Shown: positions 1 to 6,439, numbered from the stretch's first letter. The stretch is DNA of 9,366 bases from Gemmatimonadaceae bacterium (GCA_002726335.1 PBSR01000260.1:1-9366), one strand, 5' to 3'. The notes: generated by a model not told the origin, from the letters alone. Numbers and translations are program-made.

Positions 1-630
1 GAGCCGCTCTACGCGCACTACCTGGCGCACACGTCGGCGCGCGACTATCACCCGGGCGCCGAGGCGGTGCTGGCGTCGCAGAACCAGGACGGCGCCGCTG
101 TCGTGCGCGACGTCATTCTCGGGCCGTGCGACCACTCCCTGCTGTTCCTCAAGCAGATGACCCACCACCTCGTCGGGTTGGATCTCGAGTTTCTGCGGCA
201 GACCGTCAACGTCATTCTGATCCGCGATCCCGTGGACATGCTGCCGTCGTACGTGCAACAGGTTGAGGCACCGAGCCTGCGGGACACCGGGTATGCGCAG
301 AACGTGGAATTGCTCGAAGAGCTGGAGGGGATCGGGCAGGCGCCGCCGATTCTGGACGCTCGCGAAACACTGCTCGACCCGCGCCGGGTGCTCGAGCAAC
401 TGTGCGATCGTCTGGGGTTGGCCTTTGACGAACGCATGTTGAGCTGGGACGCCGGGGCACGCCCGGAAGATGGGGTGTGGGCCCAGTACTGGTATGGCAG
501 TGTGCATCGATCGACGGGGTTCGAACCGTACGCGCCCAAGACCGAACCCTTCCCGGAACGGCTGCAGCCGCTGCTCGAGGAGTGCCGGCCACTGTACGAG
601 CGATTGGCGGCACGGGCGATTCGCGCCTGA
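1..630 (+). CDS. Sulfotransferase-like protein, 3' part (5' end outside window)
   Basis: The frame is open from base 1, giving 209 codons with no start, so the N-terminus lies to the left of the window. The visible protein begins EPLYAHYL and contains a run ending in LFLKQM, then NVILIRDPVDMLPS (Arg at codon 75, Ser at codon 83), which resembles the 3'-phosphate binding stretch of PAPS-dependent sulfotransferases. Further on are LDARE, LCDRLGLAFD, a W/Y-rich HWY-like segment (WAQYWYGSVHRSTGF) and a C-terminal LEECRPLYERL helix. From memory, this order matches the P-loop sulfotransferase-like proteins that occur alone or fused to branched-chain aminotransferase-like enzymes. The N-terminal 5'-phosphosulfate loop would be in the missing part, so catalytic competence cannot be judged. 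The natural sulfate acceptor is unknown. The gene converges on the thioredoxin gene, with a stem-loop between them. Confidence 0.8.
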   Translation, partial: EPLYAHYLAHTSARDYHPGAEAVLASQNQDGAAVVRDVILGPCDHSLLFLKQMTHHLVGLDLEFLRQTVNVILIRDPVDMLPSYVQQVEAPSLRDTGYAQNVELLEELEGIGQAPPILDARETLLDPRRVLEQLCDRLGLAFDERMLSWDAGARPEDGVWAQYWYGSVHRSTGFEPYAPKTEPFPERLQPLLEECRPLYERLAARAIRA

Positions 631-656
631 CGGGAGCGCTTCACCCCCGCCAGGCG
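624..656. terminator. Stem-loop between convergent genes
   Basis: Two 11-base arms (624-634 and 646-656, CGCCTGACGGG and CCCGCCAGGCG) pair with one A-C mismatch around an 11-base loop. The left arm contains the sulfotransferase stop codon (628-630), and the thioredoxin gene ends 12 bases beyond the right arm. No T-run follows on either strand, so this is not a classic intrinsic terminator. It may protect 3' ends or help Rho-dependent ending of both transcripts. Confidence 0.4.
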
Positions 657-667
657 TGCTTCATCCG

Positions 668-1000
668 TTACGCCGCCTGCAGCACGGCGTCCAGCTTTTC
701 GGTCAGCTGCCCCTTGGCGGCGACACCGACAAGGGTGTCCTGCACCTGCCCGCCCCTGAAGAAGAGCAGCGTCGGCAGACCGCGTATCTGAAACTTGGCC
801 ACCGTTTGCGGATGGTCGTCAGCATCGAGTTTGGCCACTTTCACGCGGCCGGCGTACTCGCGCGCCAACTCTTCCACGATCGGCTCCAGAGTGCGGCAGG
901 GACCGCACCACGTGGCGCCGAAATCGACCAGCACGGGTTCGGTCGCCTGCAGGACTTCCGCCTCGAAGGTATCGTCGGTTACTACCAGTGGTTCTGCCAT
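668..1000 (-). CDS. trxA: Thioredoxin
   Basis: This is a 110-residue cytoplasmic thioredoxin, which reduces disulfides in partner proteins and is recycled by thioredoxin reductase. The active site WCGPC is at residues 31-35, preceded by VLVDFGAT. The LDADDHPQTVAKFQIRGLPT segment carries the family's cis-proline (Pro76), followed by LLFFRGGQ. There is no signal peptide, and the length is normal for a one-domain thioredoxin. The ATG at 1000 is supported by GAGGAG six bases upstream (1007-1012). That Shine-Dalgarno overlaps the stop codon of the upstream XRE gene, so the two are very probably co-transcribed and translationally coupled. The symbol refers to the family; a genome may hold several thioredoxins, and this one may be a specialised copy tied to its regulator. 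The fold assignment is firm. Confidence 0.95.
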   Translation of the reverse strand: MAEPLVVTDDTFEAEVLQATEPVLVDFGATWCGPCRTLEPIVEELAREYAGRVKVAKLDADDHPQTVAKFQIRGLPTLLFFRGGQVQDTLVGVAAKGQLTEKLDAVLQAA

Positions 1001-1010
1001 GACAGGCTCC

Positions 1011-1265
1011 TCATGGTGGTGGTCTTAGTGTCGTGTCCCTTCCGGGATTGCAGCGGCTGAAGGCGGGGAAGAAGAACCCCGGTTCAATGCCGGCGACACG
1101 CCCAAAGTCACACATCTCACCGATGTGTGAGGCATTGGGCGCAACCTTCCCCGTCTCCCAGCGGGCCACGGTACATTGTGGCACGCGAAGCTTAGCAGCC
1201 AGCTGGGTCTGGGTGAGTCCGACAGTCCCGCGGAATACCCGGATCTGACAGTAATCGAAGGGCAT
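1011..1265 (-). CDS. XRE-family helix-turn-helix regulator
   Basis: An 84-residue protein, essentially one Cro/C1-type HTH domain. GLTQTQLAAKL (about residues 16-26), VPQCTVARWETGKVAPN (28-44) and then IGEMCDFG form the recognisable HTH helices, with the W-E-x-G turn typical of XRE proteins. The tail (EPGFFFPAF and a proline end) has no recognised domain. The ATG at 1265 has AAAGG nine bases upstream (1275-1279). A promoter and three repeated half-sites lie immediately upstream, the expected layout for a self-repressing regulator. It is followed after 10 bases by thioredoxin, whose Shine-Dalgarno overlaps this gene's stop. Two cysteines, Cys6 and Cys31, with further cysteines later, raise the possibility of redox sensing; that is inference only. 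It could also be an orphan antitoxin-like regulator. Confidence 0.85.
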   Translation of the reverse strand: MPFDYCQIRVFRGTVGLTQTQLAAKLRVPQCTVARWETGKVAPNASHIGEMCDFGRVAGIEPGFFFPAFSRCNPGRDTTLRPPP

Positions 1266-1268
1266 ATT

Positions 1269-1296
1269 ATAGCACCTTTGCTATTACAGTATAGCA
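1269..1296. promoter_or_regulatory. Putative operator: three TGCTAT/ATAGCA half-sites
   Basis: ATAGCA at 1269-1274, TGCTAT at 1279-1284 and ATAGCA at 1291-1296 give two overlapping palindromes that share the central half-site, with spacers of 4 and 6 bases. The block is AT-rich in a GC-rich window. It lies just downstream of the predicted -10 and over the predicted start of transcription and the ribosome binding site of the XRE gene. A repressor bound here would block the XRE-thioredoxin promoter. Assigning the XRE protein as the binder is inference from position. Confidence 0.6.
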
Positions 1297-1299
1297 TAG

Positions 1300-1327
1300 A
1301 TGATATAGACGGTGCAGAGATTGTCAA
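1300..1327 (-). promoter_or_regulatory. Sigma70-like promoter for the XRE-thioredoxin operon
   Basis: On the minus strand a perfect TTGACA (-35, 1327-1322) is followed after 16 bases by TATCAT (-10, 1305-1300; five of six consensus bases). Transcription would begin near 1293, giving a leader of about 28 bases before the ATG at 1265. A second possible -10, the extended form TGCTATACT, overlaps the operator just downstream. This promoter separates the pair from the kinase/phosphatidyltransferase genes upstream on the same strand. Confidence 0.6.
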
Positions 1328-1363
1328 CCTACCGGCTGGCTGACCAGCGGATAGCCCACCGTG

Positions 1364-1972
1364 TTACGGGCCGTCTTCCTCCACCAGCCGCCGGGTCATG
1401 ACGATTCTCTGCACAGCACCCACGTGCGTCATCAGTGCGGTGGCCCACAACATGAGGCTGATCGTCGACCAGCCGGCCACGACAGGGATCCATACGGCCA
1501 GTAGCAATCCGGCCAGCAGCAGGATAAAACGCTCCGCTCTCTCACCAATGGTCGGCCAGTCCTGCGCGTAGATGGCCACGACCATCGCCGTGCGCGGCTT
1601 GGCGTAGCTGGTCAGCACCGTACCTGTGGTGGCCAGGAAAGCTTCCAGCTCGTACCCGTCGAGGACGAATCCCAGGTACAGCAGGCAATCGACGTAGCGG
1701 TCGATCATGGCGTCCCAGTAAGAGCCGAACTTCGTCGTGCGATCCAGGCCGCGCGCCACACAGCCGTCGATCAGGTCCACGGCGCCCGACAGCAGGATGA
1801 ACAGTACAGCCAGCAAGTATCGCTGCTCGGCAATGGCCCAGCACGCCGGCAGGGCGAGGACCAAGGCACCGAAGGTGAGCACATTCGGCGAGACGGGGTA
1901 CCAGGCCGGATGACGGCCGATGTGCTCGATGAGGCTGGACTGAATCCGGTCGCGCAGCTGTCTCGTAATCAC
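1364..1972 (-). CDS. CDP-alcohol phosphatidyltransferase
   Basis: An integral membrane enzyme of 202 residues that transfers a phosphatidyl (or similar) group from a CDP-activated lipid to an alcohol or alcohol phosphate. The full family signature D-x2-D-G-x2-A-R-x8-G-x3-D-x3-D is present: Asp66, Asp69, Gly70, Ala73, Arg74, Gly83, Asp87 and Asp91. Several hydrophobic segments (about 30-62, 96-122, 148-168, 170-185) fit the six-helix fold. Downstream, SYAKPR (122-127) and GERAER (143-148) resemble positions conserved in phosphatidylinositol-phosphate and archaetidylinositol-phosphate synthases, which suggests an inositol-phosphate or other sugar-phosphate acceptor; that subtype is inferred. 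The GTG start overlaps the kinase stop (GTGA, 1969-1972), implying translational coupling. A glycerol-phosphate acceptor (PgsA-like) is the main alternative. Confidence 0.88.
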   Translation of the reverse strand: MITRQLRDRIQSSLIEHIGRHPAWYPVSPNVLTFGALVLALPACWAIAEQRYLLAVLFILLSGAVDLIDGCVARGLDRTTKFGSYWDAMIDRYVDCLLYLGFVLDGYELEAFLATTGTVLTSYAKPRTAMVVAIYAQDWPTIGERAERFILLLAGLLLAVWIPVVAGWSTISLMLWATALMTHVGAVQRIVMTRRLVEEDGP

Positions 1973-2970
1973 GAGGGATCTTTTCGCGGGACTGCGGCTG
2001 CGAGCTGGGAGAAGATCTCCTCGCGCACCGGAATGGAGGGACAGGCGCCGGCTCGGGTGACACAGATCGAGGCAGCGGCGTTGGCGAAACGGACAGCTTC
2101 GACGAGGGCGCCGAAGGGCAACTCCGTCAGCGACGGTCCGTGCGCTTGCTGGGCTTCGGCTGCGGCCAATGCCAGTGCCCCGCGGAAAGTGTCGCCGGCG
2201 GCGCCACCGTCGATGGCGTTGACTTCGAGTCCACGCACGCAGTCAACGTCGCCGCCACGTGCCACGAGTGCACCGTCGGCGCCACGGGTGAGTACGACGA
2301 CAGGTACGTGGTCCAGCAGGCACTGTGCGGCCGACCGGGCGCTGCCGTCGTCGGTGACACGAATGCCGGTCAGTTCTTCGGCTTCAGAACGATTGGGTGC
2401 GATCAGGTCGACGAGGGGGAGAATGTGCTCGAACAGCTGGCGCCGCCCGGCCTCGGTAGGCGGAACCACCGACGGATCGAGACAGGTGCTCACCTCTGCC
2501 GACCGCGCTACCACGAAGGCGTGCTGCACGGTGTCGATGGGGGTCTCGATCTGGCCTAGCAGCAGGGCGGCGTCCTCGATCACAGGGCGAGCCCGCTCCA
2601 CGTCAGCCACCGTCACCGTGTCGTTGGCGCCGGGCTCCAGACCGATGGTGACCTCGCCGTCGGCGTAGAGGTATTCCATGACCACACCGGTGGACACACC
2701 ATCGCTGCGGATGAAGCGCACGTCGACATCGGCGTCGCGCAGTGCCTGCAGGGACTGTTCGCCCCAGGTGTCCTGCCCCACGGCACCCAGCAGGTACACG
2801 GCTCTGCCGTCGGCGGCGGCACGGCGCGCAGCGATGGCCTGGTTCGATCCTTTGCCCCCCTGGCTCTCGCTGTATCGACCACGGAAGGTCTTCGGACCCT
2901 TGTGCACATCCGTGCGCAGGATCAGGTCGACGTTGATGCTGCCCGGAGCGATGACGATGTGACCGTCCAT
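1969..2970 (-). CDS. PfkB-family sugar kinase, ribokinase type
   Basis: A 333-residue cytoplasmic ATP-dependent kinase of the ribokinase branch. Visible features in order: GSINVDL near the N-terminus (Asn13, Asp15); GGKGSNQAIAARR (38-50), the first PfkB signature; GAVGQDTWG; QIETP with Glu142; APNRSEAEELTG (191-202), holding the N-x2-E metal/phosphate motif; TRGADGAL; DGGAAGDTFRGAL (254-266) with the catalytic base Asp260; and RAGACPSIP near the C-terminus. The positions matching Escherichia coli ribokinase sugar contacts (as I recall: Asn14, Asp16, Lys43, Asn46, Glu143, Asp255) are all filled, so D-ribose or a similar furanose is a reasonable substrate. The usual DTT before the catalytic loop is DGG here. 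The ATG at 2970 lacks a strong Shine-Dalgarno. It is translationally coupled to the phosphatidyltransferase downstream, which would be unusual for a plain ribose catabolic kinase. Confidence 0.88.
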   Translation of the reverse strand: MDGHIVIAPGSINVDLILRTDVHKGPKTFRGRYSESQGGKGSNQAIAARRAAADGRAVYLLGAVGQDTWGEQSLQALRDADVDVRFIRSDGVSTGVVMEYLYADGEVTIGLEPGANDTVTVADVERARPVIEDAALLLGQIETPIDTVQHAFVVARSAEVSTCLDPSVVPPTEAGRRQLFEHILPLVDLIAPNRSEAEELTGIRVTDDGSARSAAQCLLDHVPVVVLTRGADGALVARGGDVDCVRGLEVNAIDGGAAGDTFRGALALAAAEAQQAHGPSLTELPFGALVEAVRFANAAASICVTRAGACPSIPVREEIFSQLAAAVPRKDPS

Positions 2971-3074
2971 ATAAGGAATAGACGGTCCCCGGACGCGGAG
3001 AGGTCAAGCGTGTCACCTGCAACTATATTCCGCGCGCTGCAGCATGGCGCTGTGGCAGAGGCTCGAGGTCAACG
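2971..3074. promoter_or_regulatory. Divergent intergenic region
   Basis: These 104 bases separate the minus-strand kinase from the plus-strand secreted-protein gene and must hold both promoters if they start here. The only AT-rich spot is around 3021-3029, with TATATT reading right (3024-3029) and TATAGT reading left (3027-3022), both usable as -10 elements, but neither has a good -35. GAGG at 3065-3068, six bases before the ATG at 3075, is the ribosome binding site of the right-hand gene. Confidence 0.3.
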
Positions 3075-3740
3075 ATGTTCATGGTCAGAATGGCGTGGCT
3101 GGGGGTGTTGGTCCTCATGGGACCGGCGGCCTCGGCCCAGGATGGACTGGCAGGAACCTGGGAAGCCATCAGCGACGTTGAGTCCGGCGCCTTCGTGTCC
3201 CGCCTCGTGCTGGACAGCGACGGTGGCGCCCGCATGTCGGTGACAGGCCGGCTGAACGACGAGTTTCTCGCGTCCGAGTCCGAAGCCGGCGGGGCCGTGG
3301 CCGACGCCGACTCACTGACGGTCTCCTTCGTCGGCTCCGGCACGTGGACCACGTCTGGGGATCTGCTCGTGCTGGCGCTGGCGGAGCGGGAGCTGCGCGT
3401 CAACGACGCTGCCTTCGAGGCGTTCATCGACGAGTTGGGAGAGAGACTGGCAGCCTCGCTGGCGGCAGACCTGGAGATTCCGGAGCAGGACATTTCGGCG
3501 CTGACGGCAACCATCCAGGCGGCTCTGCACGCGCAGCTCGACGAGGAAGCCCTGCTGGCGGATCTCATCAGCGGGCTGGCTGGCGGCACGAGCTACGAGC
3601 TGGCGGGGGATCAGCTGCGCCTGGACGACGGCGAGGGGGGCACCGATGTGTGGACCCGCGTACAACAGACGGCGGTCGAGGCGGCGATCTGGGCAACTGT
3701 AAAAACCAACCCGGGGAGGGGACAGCGATGGACAAGGTGA
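3075..3740 (+). CDS. Secreted protein of unknown function
   Basis: A 221-residue protein with an evident signal peptide: a short basic start, the hydrophobic WLGVLVLMG, and a likely signal-peptidase I site after AASA (about residue 21). The mature part begins QDGLAGTWEA and continues with alternating polar/hydrophobic strands (SRLVLDSDGGARMSVTGRL, LTVSFVGSGTWTTSGDLLVL). This pattern is like small lipocalin-like beta-barrel domains that open with a G-x-W motif. A helical, acidic, Ala/Leu/Glu-rich insert follows (about 110-165), then YELAGDQLRLDD and DVWTRV, a typical closing strand. I do not recognise a named family. GAGG six bases before the ATG supports the start. Its last 13 bases overlap the next gene, so the two are likely one operon and their products may work on the same substrate. 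Confidence 0.7.
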   Translation: MFMVRMAWLGVLVLMGPAASAQDGLAGTWEAISDVESGAFVSRLVLDSDGGARMSVTGRLNDEFLASESEAGGAVADADSLTVSFVGSGTWTTSGDLLVLALAERELRVNDAAFEAFIDELGERLAASLAADLEIPEQDISALTATIQAALHAQLDEEALLADLISGLAGGTSYELAGDQLRLDDGEGGTDVWTRVQQTAVEAAIWATVKTNPGRGQRWTR

Positions 3741-4933
3741 AGGTCGGGATACTCGGACTGCGACGGGGTCACAGCCACCTGCGCAATTTCCTGCATACCG
3801 AAGAGGCGGAAGTCATCGGTGCGGCGGATCGGATCGAACAGTGGCGGGACCGGGCGGCGGAGACCGCGTCGGGGCTGGATCGCTCCGTCAAGATGGTAAG
3901 CGAGTTCGAGGAGCTGCTCGACATGCGACCCGACGCTGTCGCCATCGCCAGCAACGGTCGTTTGCAGAAGGAGCACACGATCCAGGCCCTGGAGGCGGGA
4001 TGTCACGTGCTCAGCGAAGTGCCGGGCGCCTTCACGCAGGAAGAGATCGTGCACATCGCCGCTACGGTGGAGGCCACGGGAAAGCAGTACATGCTGGCCG
4101 AAAACTCCAGCTTTCTGGCCTTTCTCCGCTACTGGCGACGCTGGATCGTGGAAGGCCGCTTTGGCGCCGTGTCCATGGCCGACGGGGAGTACCTCCACTA
4201 CCTGCCGAACACGATGGTGGATGCCAAAGGCGACCAGTTCACGCCGAAGCAGGTACGGGAGCAGGGGATCACCGGGACACGGCGCGTGTGGAGGTCGGAC
4301 ATGGCGCCGATCCAGTACCTGACGCACGATCTGGGACCCTTGCTGGAAGTGCTCGACGACCGGGTCGTGTCGGTGAACTGTGTTGAGGCGCCCTGGTGGA
4401 ACGGCGAGACACCGCTGCGGTCAGACGGCCAGTACGCGCTGTTCAAGACGGCGCGCGGACGACTGATCCGCATCCTGGTGACGCTGAGCACACGTCGACC
4501 GGGAGCCCACAACTACCGGATCTTCGGCACCGAAGGCAGCGCCGAGTGGTATTCCCATGAAGGATTCTGTCGACGCCTGGAGAAAACACGGGACGAGAAG
4601 GAAGGCTGGGAGCGTGTCGAGATCGGCACGGCGCGCGCCGACGTTCCCGAGGCAGCCTCGGGCCATGGGGGCACCGACATCTGGACAGCCATCACCTTCG
4701 CCCGGGCGTTGCAGGCCGGCAAACGTGTGCCCATCGACGTCTACCGCATGGCCGACTACACACTTCCGGGGATCCTGGCCGATCAGTCGGCCCGTTCAGG
4801 TGGTGCTGCCGTACACGTGCCAGATATACGTCGCGCCCCCTTCGAGCATACCGAGTTCTGGGACCACGTCGGTCTGCCGGACGACGAGCCGCCGGGGCGT
4901 ACCTACGAGTCGGACGCGGGGCAGACGGTGTAG
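3728..4933 (+). CDS. Gfo/Idh/MocA-family oxidoreductase-like protein
   Basis: A 401-residue two-domain protein. The N-terminal Rossmann part starts KVKVGILGLRRGHSH (GxxGxxxG-like nucleotide loop, residues 7-15), followed by GAADR, PDAVAIAS, and ALEAGCHVLSEVPGAFT. The family's usual Glu-Lys-Pro is Glu97-Val98-Pro99, so the lysine is absent. A YMLAEN motif (121-126), a GEYLHYL segment, QYLTHDLGP (197-204) and GHGGTD (312-317) follow. EVP plus AEN plus YLTH-LGP resembles, from memory, the GH109-like branch, in which bound NAD(H) supports glycoside cleavage, more than simple sugar dehydrogenases; that is an inference. There is no signal peptide, so it is cytoplasmic unless exported by another route. 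The ATG at 3728 is chosen because GGAGG sits eight bases upstream; the open frame further upstream is just the shadow of the preceding gene. Confidence 0.85.
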   Translation: MDKVKVGILGLRRGHSHLRNFLHTEEAEVIGAADRIEQWRDRAAETASGLDRSVKMVSEFEELLDMRPDAVAIASNGRLQKEHTIQALEAGCHVLSEVPGAFTQEEIVHIAATVEATGKQYMLAENSSFLAFLRYWRRWIVEGRFGAVSMADGEYLHYLPNTMVDAKGDQFTPKQVREQGITGTRRVWRSDMAPIQYLTHDLGPLLEVLDDRVVSVNCVEAPWWNGETPLRSDGQYALFKTARGRLIRILVTLSTRRPGAHNYRIFGTEGSAEWYSHEGFCRRLEKTRDEKEGWERVEIGTARADVPEAASGHGGTDIWTAITFARALQAGKRVPIDVYRMADYTLPGILADQSARSGGAAVHVPDIRRAPFEHTEFWDHVGLPDDEPPGRTYESDAGQTV

Positions 4934-4946
4934 CCGTACGACGGCT
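4932..4946. terminator. Short hairpin between convergent stops
   Basis: AGCCGT and ACGGCT pair around a three-base loop. The element spans exactly the gap between the stop codons of the Gfo/Idh/MocA gene (TAG) and the PcfJ-domain gene (TGA on the minus strand). There is no T-run and the stem is only six base pairs, so terminator function is doubtful. Confidence 0.25.
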
Positions 4947-6307
4947 CAGTCGTCCCGCCGCAACCGTTCCCGTTCCATCCACAACCGCAGGACATGATCG
5001 GAGCGATTCAACATCTGCATGTAACGTCCCCTGGCCACCTTCTGGGCCTGGGCGGAACGGGGGGCCTGGCCCGGAAGCATGTTGAAGCGTCCCCGCGCCT
5101 GGGTGATGGCGCGTTTGCCCACGTCGACGGCGACGGTGAGCACGTTCTCGCGGGTCTCCTCTCCCTCTCGCTGCAGGCCGATGGACCAGATGGCGGTCTG
5201 GCCGTCGGCGCACTGATCGGAGTAGGAGACAACGCAGTGGTCGAGAGCGGTCCCCTCGGCGGCCAGTTCCCAACTCGACAGCAGCTCCTGTACCGTCCAG
5301 CGCACAGGGCCGAGCTCGGGTAGTTCCTCTTCCAACTCGTAGGGCCGTACGCCGCTGGTCTGCCAGCTCTGAAAGACGACGTCGCGCACACGGGTCAGGT
5401 GGCCATGCCAGGCGTCGACCTGGCGCAGCAGTTTCTTGGCGCTGCGGCCCTTCATAGTGAAGTCGGGCTGAGGCGGGGGCGCTTCATCGACACCCCCTCC
5501 TTCGCGGACCACCCGTCGCGGCGCGAAGCGCATGTTGTGCACGTAGTCGATCATGGGACCCACCTGAGTGGGATCGATGAGCGGATTGCTGGCCAGGAAC
5601 AGAACCACCGTGCTCCAGAACTCGTCATGTTCAAGGTGCCGGCCGAGGCGTGTTTTCAGGATTGTCCGCGCCATCTGCTGGTCCCCGCCGACGCCCAGCA
5701 CCTGGGACCAGCGCAGATTGTGGGCCAGGGAATCGCGGTTCTTCCCCTGCATGAACATGTGCGCCATCCGGCGGGTCAGCTGCACCGGCAGGTCGAGATC
5801 GCGCGCACTGCCACCCGAACCGATGTGGATGAACGCATTCTGGCGCTGCAGTGCTTCGGGACCGTATTCATCGAACCAGACCTCGTCCATGAACCTGGGT
5901 ACGTCGAACTGCGCCAGCAGGTGACGGGCCAGCGAACCGAACTGGTCGACGCTTTGCGGATGGCCGCCCTGCTGGATGGTGGAACTCCAGGTCTCCGGCT
6001 GCCGGATCCAGCGCCGATGGTGGTGGGCAAGGGCCGCCAGCCCGTACAGCGCGCTCCTGTAGCTGCCGCCGGCCCGGCACAATCGCTTGAAGCCGAGCAC
6101 GTCCTGGTACCGGTCCAACCGGTTCAGCGCGCGTCCGTAGGCATCGATGGCCCCGGGGTCATCCTCGACCCAGCGAAAGGCGCTCTTCGCATAGCGGTTG
6201 GGAGCGGCGGCGAACTCAACGAGCCGCTGCCGACGCTCTTCGGTATGGTGGGTCGCCACGTCTTCGTCCATGGTCGTGGCGTCAAGAGCGGGAGTCAGAG
6301 CTTCCAT
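4946..6307 (-). CDS. PcfJ-domain protein
   Basis: A 453-residue soluble protein. The C-terminal part (about 335-445) fits the PcfJ domain: a W-x2-EGTALDHCVVSY core with the His357-Cys358 pair, the spaced ADGQTAIWSI strand, VLTVAVDV, and ITQARGRFN (Gln403, Arg405, Gly406, Arg407, Asn409). PcfJ was first named on the enterococcal conjugative plasmid pCF10; its biochemical role is not known to me. The N-terminal 330 residues are Arg-, His- and Trp-rich and mostly helical in appearance (for example LVEFAAAPNRYAKSAFRWVEDDP and AFIHIGSGGSARDLDLP), with a proline/acidic linker near 270-285. No membrane segment is seen. The ATG at 6307 has only a weak upstream AGGG; Met13 is an alternative. It ends convergently, 12 bases from the Gfo/Idh/MocA gene. 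No conjugation genes are visible nearby. Confidence 0.75.
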   Translation of the reverse strand: MEALTPALDATTMDEDVATHHTEERRQRLVEFAAAPNRYAKSAFRWVEDDPGAIDAYGRALNRLDRYQDVLGFKRLCRAGGSYRSALYGLAALAHHHRRWIRQPETWSSTIQQGGHPQSVDQFGSLARHLLAQFDVPRFMDEVWFDEYGPEALQRQNAFIHIGSGGSARDLDLPVQLTRRMAHMFMQGKNRDSLAHNLRWSQVLGVGGDQQMARTILKTRLGRHLEHDEFWSTVVLFLASNPLIDPTQVGPMIDYVHNMRFAPRRVVREGGGVDEAPPPQPDFTMKGRSAKKLLRQVDAWHGHLTRVRDVVFQSWQTSGVRPYELEEELPELGPVRWTVQELLSSWELAAEGTALDHCVVSYSDQCADGQTAIWSIGLQREGEETRENVLTVAVDVGKRAITQARGRFNMLPGQAPRSAQAQKVARGRYMQMLNRSDHVLRLWMERERLRRDD

Positions 6308-6439
6308 GTTTCACAAGACCCTGGGTAGGAAGAATCCGTGACACGGACGGAGCCCGGGTCGGTGGTCGCTCACAGCTGGCACCCGATCTCGTACGATGGT
6401 ACGCGTTGCCGCGCGTATCAAGAGCCACCGTCCCCCGGC
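6308..6439. other. Intergenic region upstream of the PcfJ gene
   Basis: This stretch separates the PcfJ gene start from the first recognisable IS30 residues. It should contain the PcfJ promoter, but the only candidate on the minus strand is a TTGATA (6425-6420) without a well-spaced -10. It may include degraded IS30 sequence, although none of the three forward frames gives a convincing match to the transposase before 6440. Confidence 0.3.

Noticed and set aside
1332..1350. GCTGG/CCAGC hairpin after the phosphatidyltransferase stop as a terminator.
   Set aside because: The perfect stem is only five base pairs and no T-run follows on the minus strand; it sits just upstream of the XRE promoter but cannot be supported as a terminator.
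3344..3727. Upstream extension of the Gfo/Idh/MocA frame by 128 codons.
   Set aside because: It lies inside the secreted-protein gene in another frame, is low-complexity Arg/Gly/Ala sequence, and the ATG at 3728 has its own Shine-Dalgarno and starts the Rossmann strand.
3611..4327. A 238-codon minus-strand open frame.
   Set aside because: Antisense shadow of the Gfo/Idh/MocA gene with no domain features.
5399..6328. A 309-codon plus-strand open frame opposite the PcfJ gene.
   Set aside because: It is antisense to a protein with a recognisable domain; its composition (Arg/Pro/His-rich, no domain) is that of a shadow frame in GC-rich DNA.
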